Under the pieces are notes generated by a model. That model ran no database searches. It was given only the letters and a program-made list of their open reading frames with translations, and had not been told where the DNA came from. Of a stretch of DNA of 64,000 nt, positions 57,708 to 64,000 are shown piece after piece. The stretch's first letter is position 1. Each line of letters starts with the position of its first letter. The DNA comes from CAZVFH01 sp964626415 (lineage in GTDB: Bacteria > Patescibacteriota > UBA1384 > XYA2-FULL-43-10 > CAINNR01): assembly GCA_964626415.1 (NCBI GenBank), contig CAZVFH010000001.1, forward strand, positions 1 to 64,000, in the 5' to 3' direction. The position numbers and the translations under genes are program-made.

Positions 57708-58746
57708 TAATTTTTTCGATAAATATTTTTTCAATCTCTTCTGGGGCAAAACCAACGGCTGGTTTGTAAACTTTGATGACCTTCGGGGCAATTTCCGGAA
57801 TTTGATTGATTATTATTTTTGAAAATTGTTCGTAAGCAGATTCGAAAATAACAATATGTTTGAGTTTTTTTGTTAATCGAAGAATAGTTTGCGAATCTAG
57901 CGGCCGAAGAGTTATTGGTCTAATTAATCCAACCTTTTTGCCAGACAATCGCAGATTATCAACTGCCGTTTTTGCTGCCGCGGCAACACTTCCGTGAGCA
58001 ATTACTGCAGAATTAGCGTCAGAAATTTTGTATAATTCGACTTCGGCAACTTTTGAAAGTAATAACTTGTAATCAGATATATTACGAATTAATACTTTTG
58101 AAAATTCTAGCTCTGATCCGTAACAATTTCGGATCTGAGTTGGAGATTTTGCTGATTCTTTAAGTATTTTTTTTGCCGGAAAATTTTTTAATAATGGCGG
58201 AAGCTCAGTAATAGTTTTTGATTTTGCAAGATAGCCATCGGACAGCAAAATAGTTGGGAAATTGTATTTCCATGCCGTTGAAAATATTTTAGCTCCTAAT
58301 GTGTAGCACTCTTCGATTGAAGACGCCGAGTAGACAATTCGCAAGCCATCGCCATTACCTCCAAGCATGGCTAAATTAACTTCCTGTTGAGAATAAATTA
58401 CCGTCCCGGTTGACGGTCCGCCACGTTGAGTGATTACCGCAACAAATGGCAAGCGCTCATTTTCCGCCATTGAAATTGGGTCTTGCATTAAAACATGACC
58501 GACACCAGCAGTTGCGGTGAAGGCCTTTTTGCCAGCAAGTATTGCTCCGATAACGCCAAAACCGGCAGAAATTTCGTCCTCGGTTTGCAGATATTTTAGA
58601 TTCTTATTTTTTTCCGCTTCGGCGATCCAACCTTCTAAAATCTCCGTTGCTGGAGTAATCGGATAACCAAAGAAAAATTCAGCACCAGCTTCGATGGCAC
58701 CCTTGACAACTGCCTGATTTCCGGTAATTGATATTTTAGTTCCCAA
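57700..58746 (-). CDS. 2-oxoacid:ferredoxin oxidoreductase alpha subunit
   Basis: 348 residues. Starts with TTG at 58746, supported by ribosome site ggaggg. KISITGNQAVVKGAIEAGAE, FFFGYPITPATEILEG, and FTATAGVGHVLMQDPISMAE are diagnostic of the alpha subunit pyrimidine-binding domain, followed by the transketolase C-terminal-like domain (VGLIRPITLRPLDSQTI). Overlaps beta by 8 bases. Together with beta and gamma-delta it makes a complete enzyme giving acyl-CoA, CO2 and reduced ferredoxin. Confidence 0.92.
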   Translation of the reverse strand: MGTKISITGNQAVVKGAIEAGAEFFFGYPITPATEILEGWIAEAEKNKNLKYLQTEDEISAGFGVIGAILAGKKAFTATAGVGHVLMQDPISMAENERLPFVAVITQRGGPSTGTVIYSQQEVNLAMLGGNGDGLRIVYSASSIEECYTLGAKIFSTAWKYNFPTILLSDGYLAKSKTITELPPLLKNFPAKKILKESAKSPTQIRNCYGSELEFSKVLIRNISDYKLLLSKVAEVELYKISDANSAVIAHGSVAAAAKTAVDNLRLSGKKVGLIRPITLRPLDSQTILRLTKKLKHIVIFESAYEQFSKIIINQIPEIAPKVIKVYKPAVGFAPEEIEKIFIEKIND

Positions 58747-58792
58747 TTTTTCCCTCCGATTACAGAAATATTATATCTCACGTACTATGAAT

Positions 58793-59836
58793 TTACAATT
58801 TTTTTGCGATTGCCAACTCTTCATCTGGTTTTATAGTTTTGATTTTAAAATCAAGAAAAGAAAGTCCGGAAGTGATTTTTTTTCTAATAACTTCGGAGCC
58901 AAAACCGATTTCACCGGAGAAAATAACTTCATCGACTCCGCCAAGTTCAGCGACATAGGCCCCAATATATTTTTTAACTTTTTGGCAAAAAATTTCAATT
59001 GCTTGCTTCGCAAGATCCGGATGAATTTTTTCTAATTGATAACTAATTTCACCAGTTATTTCTTCGCCAGCATTTTTCAAAATTGAGAGCATGTCGCCGG
59101 AGGAATCAGTTAATCCGGCCAGGCCTGAATTATTTTCGATCAATTCTTTTGCTTGTCGTAGCCCTAGTTTTTCGACAAGAAATAAAACCAATCCTGGATC
59201 AAGATCACCTGACCTGGTTTGCATTACTAGACCTTCAAGTGGCGTAAAGCCCATAGAGGTATCAATCGGTTTTCCACAATTAATTGCCGAAATACTGCAA
59301 CCGGCACCAAGATGAATTGTAATAATTTTCTTCTCTTTTAAGGGATCAACCTCCTCCATCATAAATTGATGAGAAATTCCATGAAAACCATAGCGGCGAA
59401 TTTCCAGTTCTTCTGACAGGCGAAAATCAATTGGGTAAATTTTAGAAACTTCCGGCAAATCGACAAAAAAAGCATTATCAAAGGCAACAAAATGCTCCGC
59501 AATTGGGATAATGTTTAGAACTTTTCTGATCACTCTTAATGCTTGCGGATTATGGCTTGGGGCAAATTGAGAAAAACTTTCGATTGTTTTTATAAGCGGG
59601 AGTGTTACCGGTTCAATTTCCAAAACTTTGTCACCTCCGTGGACAACACGGAAGGCAATTTTTATTATCTGATTTTTTTCGGCAAAAATTTCTTTCATTA
59701 TCAAATCTACTGCCGCTTCATGACTACGAATTTTCCCGGGAATATGGGAAAAACTCTTCGACTTTACTTCTTTTAGTTCTTTGTCGAAAAGTTTATATTT
59801 TAGTGATGATGAGCCGGGATTAATGATTAGATACAT
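58793..59836 (-). CDS. ackA: Acetate/butyrate kinase
   Basis: 347 residues from the ATG at 59836. ASKHA kinase signatures: LIINPGSSSLKYKLFD, RVVHGG, RRYGFHGISHQFMM, ITIHLGAGCSISAINCGKPI with DTSMGFTPLEGLVMQTRSGD, and the C-terminal FSGEIGFGS. It converts acetyl-phosphate and ADP to acetate and ATP. About 50 residues shorter than E. coli AckA. The gene follows pduL, which provides acetyl-phosphate. Confidence 0.93.
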   Translation of the reverse strand: MYLIINPGSSSLKYKLFDKELKEVKSKSFSHIPGKIRSHEAAVDLIMKEIFAEKNQIIKIAFRVVHGGDKVLEIEPVTLPLIKTIESFSQFAPSHNPQALRVIRKVLNIIPIAEHFVAFDNAFFVDLPEVSKIYPIDFRLSEELEIRRYGFHGISHQFMMEEVDPLKEKKIITIHLGAGCSISAINCGKPIDTSMGFTPLEGLVMQTRSGDLDPGLVLFLVEKLGLRQAKELIENNSGLAGLTDSSGDMLSILKNAGEEITGEISYQLEKIHPDLAKQAIEIFCQKVKKYIGAYVAELGGVDEVIFSGEIGFGSEVIRKKITSGLSFLDFKIKTIKPDEELAIAKKL

Positions 59837-59846
59837 AATTATATAT

Positions 59847-59890
59847 TGAAATTCTAACACTGACTTAATTACACTGATTTAACACTGATA
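59847..59890. repeat. ACACTGA-type spacer between pduL and ackA
   Basis: Reads attctaacactgac, ttacactgatt, taacactgata in a row. Same motif as four other spacers; the attctaacactgac end also appears at 22872. Confidence 0.55.
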
Positions 59891-59910
59891 AAGGAATATT
59901 TAAACACGAA

Positions 59911-60471
59911 TCAAGAGATTGTCAAATTTCCAACTGTTTCCTTATTGATTCCGGCGGCATTGCCTTCGTCGGTGTCGAGATGAACTGCCAATGTGTAGTG
60001 ATTAGCAATTTTGGCAGTAACATTTTCAAAGATGATTTTTCCGCGATCGGTTTCAATTTCGACTTTAACTTGTTCATGATTTTCAATTTTCAAATTTTCA
60101 GCGTCGCAAGGTGATAAATGCAGGTGTCGTTTGGCAACAATTAATGCTGAAACTTCGATCTCTCCTGCGTCTCCTTTGATCTTTACCTTTGACGAAGTTT
60201 CTTCCGATGAAATTGCATAAGGTGCCGAAACACCAATTGTGATACAATCAGAAAGCGACAATTCAACTTGTGATTTTTTTCGAAAAGGAATTAAAACTCG
60301 CGCCGGAAGTTCGCCTTTTTTACCGACAATTTTAATAACTTTATTTGTCGCCCAGTCATCTTGGCTTAAATGCTGTTCTTTTTTCGGCTCATCACTAGCA
60401 AAAAGTGAAGAATAATCATTCTCGGACAAATGAACATGTCGAGCTGAGACCTCAATTTTGACTTTTTCCAT
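59911..60471 (-). CDS. pduL: PduL-type phosphate acyltransferase
   Basis: 186 residues. Two PduL repeats with zinc-binding histidines: VSARHVHLSENDYSSLF and VAKRHLHLSPCDAENL, and the C-terminal HLDTDEGNAAG. It exchanges CoA and phosphate (acetyl-CoA to acetyl-phosphate), replacing Pta. No N-terminal encapsulation peptide is seen, so it is not a microcompartment form. Ribosome site aaggag. Confidence 0.93.
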   Translation of the reverse strand: MEKVKIEVSARHVHLSENDYSSLFASDEPKKEQHLSQDDWATNKVIKIVGKKGELPARVLIPFRKKSQVELSLSDCITIGVSAPYAISSEETSSKVKIKGDAGEIEVSALIVAKRHLHLSPCDAENLKIENHEQVKVEIETDRGKIIFENVTAKIANHYTLAVHLDTDEGNAAGINKETVGNLTIS

Positions 60472-60545
60472 ATTGACTCCTTGTTATTATTGTAAGCAAG
60501 TTAATGATTTGATTTCTAATTATGAATAAAACTTTAGAGGAAAAA

Positions 60546-61961
60546 TCACTTTAGCAAGCTTTTCCCCTTCATCTGTTTTGGAATTATAAGATTAAACAAA
60601 TCAATAATAGTCGGCGCGATATCGACGGTTGATTTGTCGACAGAAATAAACGGAGTAGGGGCAAAATCCATTTTTTTTGAAGATTTTTTTTGATTATTAT
60701 TGATTAAAATAAATGGCACCGCACTTGGTAAATTTCGATTAATTAGTTTTTCTGCTCCGGAATATGGTGATGTGATGATAAGATTTGTTTTCTCTAAAAT
60801 TGCTATCTCGGCAATTTTCAAAAGACAATCATCAATCTCGATTACTCTTTCAGCTATTTCGTTAATATCGCTATTCTCATCAATTTCCGCCAGAAGCGGC
60901 AAAGAGGCGAATACAATATCCTTGCTTCGACTTTTAAGAGATCTGATTATTTGCGAGGTTATCTCTTTATAATTTGTTTGTTCATCTACTATTATTCTTG
61001 TTTCTGCTGGAAATATTTTCGAAAGGCATCCATTAAAATAATAGCAGAAATCGAGTTCTTTTGCTTTGGGAAATATTTTGCATTGACTAATACCAGCCGA
61101 AGATAAAATATTTGACAGGGAACTTTCGAAAATATCATCAGGAAATATCGGGGTAATTTTTTTTTCGAGCGCAAGTGGCAAGTGTTGTGGGTAGAGAACC
61201 ATGATTGATAAATTGTAGGGATAATTATTATATGTTGCAAATCGATGGTGGCCGGAAACCAATAATGAAAACTCTCTCATTAAAGACCGCTCTTTATTTA
61301 AAATTATAATGCTGTCGTTGTCTGCAACACTTACCGCTATTTTCAAGTGATCATAATTTTCTCCAAAATTGAAATTTTCACTTTTTGGATGTTTGGAAAA
61401 TAAAACAGACAAAAATAACTTTTCCGCTTTATCAAAGTCCATGGAAGCGTCAGAGAAACTTCGATCATAAAAAGACAGAAGTTGACCGATGCCCGTTGTG
61501 CGAATGATATTTTTAAAACTATCCAACGTTTGCTTATCAGGTATTATTATATGGAAATATATTTTTTCAATTTGTTCGGCTTTAAAATATTGCAACAATG
61601 CTTTGCAGATTTCCAAATTTTTAGAATCAACGAAGTCGGCAACAATATGTATTGCAGAATTATAACTGGTTATATTCCTAACAAGAGGAAAAAGCCCAGA
61701 ATTATTCAAGAACTCGGCGTTTTTAATTTTTTTTAGAACTTTATCCTCGCGACTCTCGATTATCTGGCCACAACCTAGTGAATAGTAATAATCAGACGAG
61801 ATTAATGATTGGTCTTTTTTTTCTCTAGTTTTTAACAACACTCCTTGATAATCATTAAAAAAGGAATTAAAATTTTTTGGATTCGCAGTAGATATTGCGT
61901 TACCCTTCCAAGAGGAGGAAATTCCCCAACCGTCTAAGAATAATGCTACGATTTTATTCAT
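60546..61961 (-). CDS. Degenerate phosphoglycerate-mutase paralogue
   Basis: 471 residues. Start NKIVALFLDGWGISSSWKGN and end VDIAPTIIDLFNLIIPKQMK match the cofactor-independent phosphoglycerate mutase encoded next, so the alkaline-phosphatase fold is kept. The metal and substrate motifs are lost: the DGRD, RPDR, DxxxGH and DHGNAEE boxes of the active paralogue are replaced, the last by SPYSGAEKL. A Ser remains at the place of the nucleophile (LISSDYYYSLG against GNSETGHINIG). It overlaps gpmI by 4 bases. Probably a pseudoenzyme or a new activity in complex with the mutase. Confidence 0.8.
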   Translation of the reverse strand: MNKIVALFLDGWGISSSWKGNAISTANPKNFNSFFNDYQGVLLKTREKKDQSLISSDYYYSLGCGQIIESREDKVLKKIKNAEFLNNSGLFPLVRNITSYNSAIHIVADFVDSKNLEICKALLQYFKAEQIEKIYFHIIIPDKQTLDSFKNIIRTTGIGQLLSFYDRSFSDASMDFDKAEKLFLSVLFSKHPKSENFNFGENYDHLKIAVSVADNDSIIILNKERSLMREFSLLVSGHHRFATYNNYPYNLSIMVLYPQHLPLALEKKITPIFPDDIFESSLSNILSSAGISQCKIFPKAKELDFCYYFNGCLSKIFPAETRIIVDEQTNYKEITSQIIRSLKSRSKDIVFASLPLLAEIDENSDINEIAERVIEIDDCLLKIAEIAILEKTNLIITSPYSGAEKLINRNLPSAVPFILINNNQKKSSKKMDFAPTPFISVDKSTVDIAPTIIDLFNLIIPKQMKGKSLLK

Positions 61962-63511
61962 ACTTTGCTCTTGTAAAATAATGATTTTTCTGTCATCACA
62001 CTCGGACAGCTAATTCCCATGATCTCTAGAATGGTCGGTGCGACATTGCCCAAAATCCCTTGCGAATAAAGCTTGGATCTTAAAAGCTCCATTTTCTTGG
62101 AGACAAGGATGAAAGGAACCGGGTTTATCGTGTGTTCGGTATGAGGATGTTTGGTTGTTTTATTAACCATCTCCTCGGCATTTCCATGATCTGCAGTAAT
62201 ACAGATTGTATAATTGTAATGAAATAAATTTTCAACTAGTTTTTTAAGCTCAGAGTCAACCGCCTCAATTGCTTGGACTGCAGAGTAAAAATTACCACAA
62301 TGACCAACCATATCAGCATTGGCATAATTCACAACGATAAAATCAAAATTATTGTCTATGACTGAAAGAATTTTAGCGCTAATAAGGGGAGCGCTCATCT
62401 CCGGTTTTAAGTTATAAGTCCGAACTTTTGGAGAGGGGATTACAATTTGAGTTTCTCCCGGGAATGGTTTTTCCCGTCCACCATTTAAAAAATAGCTAAC
62501 ATGGGCATATTTTTCGGTTTCGGCAATATGAAGTTGTTTTAAGTTATTTTTAGATATTATTTCCGCTAATGGCTGTTCAACATGGCGCTCGGGGAAAGCG
62601 GCAATACCAATTGGGCGTGGATCATGAATGGCGAAAGTTAAAAAATATAGATTTGTTAATATTTTTCTATCAGGCATATCGGGAATCTTTTGGTCGGAAA
62701 AAACGCTTGAAATCTGCTTCGCTCTGTCAGGTCGAAAATTAAAGAAAATTAACGCATCATTATCAAAAACAGGAATAGGAGCTTCATTGACCCCTATTAG
62801 TGCTGGTTCAATAAACTCATCACTAATTCCTTTGGAATAGGCATTTGAAATTGCTTCACTTGCGCTTGAAAACACTTCTGCTTCGCCCCTTGTTAAAGCA
62901 TTAAAGGCACGTGAAGTTCTGCCCCAATTATGATCGCGATCCATTGCAAAAAATCGGCCGCAAACACTTGATATTTTTCCAACACCGATCCGTTTTATTT
63001 TTCGCTCAATTTCTCCAATTATACCAAGAGCTGAATTCGGATCGGAATCGCGACCATCAAGAAACAAATCAAGATAAACATTTTTTAAATCATTTTTTTT
63101 TGCGATTTGCAGAAGATAAAAAAGATGATTGATATCAGAATGAACAAAACCGTTTCCGACTAAGCCCATCAAATGCAGATTTGAATTGTTTTTTTTAACA
63201 TGAGACATTGCTCCGAGAATTTTTTCGTTATTAAAAAATTCGCCGCTTTTAATCATCGAATTAATGTAAGGTAAATCCTCAATCACAATCCGACCGGCAC
63301 CGATATTAATGTGTCCGGTTTCAGAGTTGCCTGCGACTCCTTTTGGCAAACCAACACTCTCGCCAGAAGCCGATAATATTGAATGTGGATAACTTCGCCA
63401 GAGCCGATCAAAAAAAGGAGTGCGGGCAGAAGTTATCGCATTGCCACCCCAAGAAGGAGCTATACCCCAGCCGTCAAGAATAATTAAGGCCGCTTTCTCT
63501 TTTATCTTCAT
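61958..63511 (-). CDS. gpmI: Phosphoglycerate mutase, cofactor-independent
   Basis: 517 residues. All motifs are intact: ALIILDGWGIAPSWGGNAIT, the serine nucleophile GNSETGHINIGAGR, DLFLDGRDSDP, FNFRPDRAKQ, EKYAHVSYFLNGG, NADMVGHCG, TADHGNAEEM and a final HTINPVPF. It interconverts 3- and 2-phosphoglycerate with manganese. Start overlaps the end of the isomerase gene upstream (ATGA). Confidence 0.96.
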   Translation of the reverse strand: MKIKEKAALIILDGWGIAPSWGGNAITSARTPFFDRLWRSYPHSILSASGESVGLPKGVAGNSETGHINIGAGRIVIEDLPYINSMIKSGEFFNNEKILGAMSHVKKNNSNLHLMGLVGNGFVHSDINHLFYLLQIAKKNDLKNVYLDLFLDGRDSDPNSALGIIGEIERKIKRIGVGKISSVCGRFFAMDRDHNWGRTSRAFNALTRGEAEVFSSASEAISNAYSKGISDEFIEPALIGVNEAPIPVFDNDALIFFNFRPDRAKQISSVFSDQKIPDMPDRKILTNLYFLTFAIHDPRPIGIAAFPERHVEQPLAEIISKNNLKQLHIAETEKYAHVSYFLNGGREKPFPGETQIVIPSPKVRTYNLKPEMSAPLISAKILSVIDNNFDFIVVNYANADMVGHCGNFYSAVQAIEAVDSELKKLVENLFHYNYTICITADHGNAEEMVNKTTKHPHTEHTINPVPFILVSKKMELLRSKLYSQGILGNVAPTILEIMGISCPSVMTEKSLFYKSKV

Positions 63512-64000
63512 TTTGTACCGCCAAGCTCTTTTTTTATTGCCAGTACTGTGTCTGCTGATAATGGATCGACTTGATTTAGAAAAGCCAGATATGTAGCAAA
63601 ATATTCAGAAAATGTAACAAACTCAGCAATCTCGGAAAATTTATCGCAAGGCGGAAAATCCAAGCGAAAATATGAAATTTTTTTGCTGCTCAAAAACTTC
63701 GCAAGGAGATTAAATCTGTTTTTTATCTCTGGGCGATATTTTGGGGATTCAACAAGTATCACAAATAATAGAGAGGGGAGATTACGAGGATTTTCAAATC
63801 CGGCAATTAAATTATGATTTAATTCGGGAATATCGGCAAAAAACGAAAGATTTTTCCCGTTTTCATTTATTGTTTGTGAAAGACGAACTCCGACAGAAGT
63901 CAGGTGCGTGGATGAGATAACTAAAATTGTTTTTCCAAAAGAGCTGACAGCTAGGTCTTTAGCTGGATTGACTGCAAGGGGAGACGAATTTGAAATTTTG
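63508..64000 (-). CDS. Bifunctional phosphoglucose/phosphomannose isomerase, C-terminal part
   Basis: The frame is open from the window edge (64000) down to the stop at 63508, so only the C-terminal part is visible. It reads SFGKTILVISSTHLTSVGVR, then FFADIPELNHNLIAGFENP and the ending FATYLAFLNQVDPLSADTVL. The PELNHN box and the final SIS-domain helix fit the PGI/PMI family that replaces classical phosphoglucose isomerase in many archaea and CPR bacteria. It is the first visible gene of the glycolytic operon. Active-site residues further upstream are not in view. Confidence 0.75.
   Translation of the reverse strand, partial: KISNSSPLAVNPAKDLAVSSFGKTILVISSTHLTSVGVRLSQTINENGKNLSFFADIPELNHNLIAGFENPRNLPSLLFVILVESPKYRPEIKNRFNLLAKFLSSKKISYFRLDFPPCDKFSEIAEFVTFSEYFATYLAFLNQVDPLSADTVLAIKKELGGTK

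Overview
The window is an AT-rich bacterial chromosome segment that looks like a Candidate Phyla Radiation (Patescibacteria) genome. The evidence is: an almost complete ribosomal-protein super-operon with no L30 gene between S5 and L15, many short proteins and 4-base ATGA overlaps, trimmed aminoacyl-tRNA synthetases (PheS, AspRS, LeuRS), and a simple acetate-forming energy module. TGA is used as a stop codon, so the recoded lineages are unlikely. No rRNA is present and I cannot place the organism more precisely.

Layout. 1-15.8 kb is an accessory region. It holds a partial DUF3800 protein, a RhuM-like protein, a TrpR/YerC-like repressor between matching palindromes, RadC, a Phd/RelE-type toxin-antitoxin pair, and a type III-like restriction cluster (zinc-ribbon protein, adenine methylase, OLD-like ATPase/TOPRIM protein, Res-like helicase). 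A scrap yard of HsdS tails follows, with a 510-bp tandem duplication carrying a small winged-helix regulator and a free-standing FtsK-gamma-like protein, small membrane proteins, a second TrpR-like repressor with its own palindromes, and a FecR-domain protein. 15.8-18.1 kb has a DEAD-box helicase and a strikingly GC-rich pseudopilin gene of foreign look. 18.4-39.7 kb is the translation core: fusA, tuf, S10 to L15, secY, adk, map, infA, L36, S13, S11, S4, rpoA, L17, L13, S9, rbfA.

39.8-42.1 kb is the most unusual locus. A LexA repressor/autoprotease is fused in frame to a complete Dam-family adenine methyltransferase, and a restriction-endonuclease-like gene converges on it with a 6-bp overlap. 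I infer a restriction-modification system whose methylase is also the regulator and might respond to DNA damage. 42.2-50.2 kb has a candidate structured RNA, rmuC, pheS, pheT, aspS, a pseudouridine synthase and a D,D-carboxypeptidase. 50.3-54.1 kb (minus strand) has leuS, rpmF, nusB and rnc. 54.2-55.9 kb has two orphan genes, a tRNA-Ala and a 27-residue membrane peptide. 56.1-64 kb (minus strand) is central metabolism: a sugar-phosphate isomerase, phosphoglycerate mutase plus a degenerate paralogue, PduL, acetate kinase and a 2-oxoacid:ferredoxin oxidoreductase. Together these can run lower glycolysis to pyruvate, acetyl-CoA, acetyl-phosphate and acetate with ATP formation.

Repeats are prominent: three copies of a miniature element with terminal inverted repeats, ACACTGA-rich intergenic spacers, GCCTGCC palindromes, a duplicated promoter leader and two families of repressor-type palindromes. 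Several genes have a good -10 box only 6-9 bases before their start codon, which suggests leaderless mRNAs.
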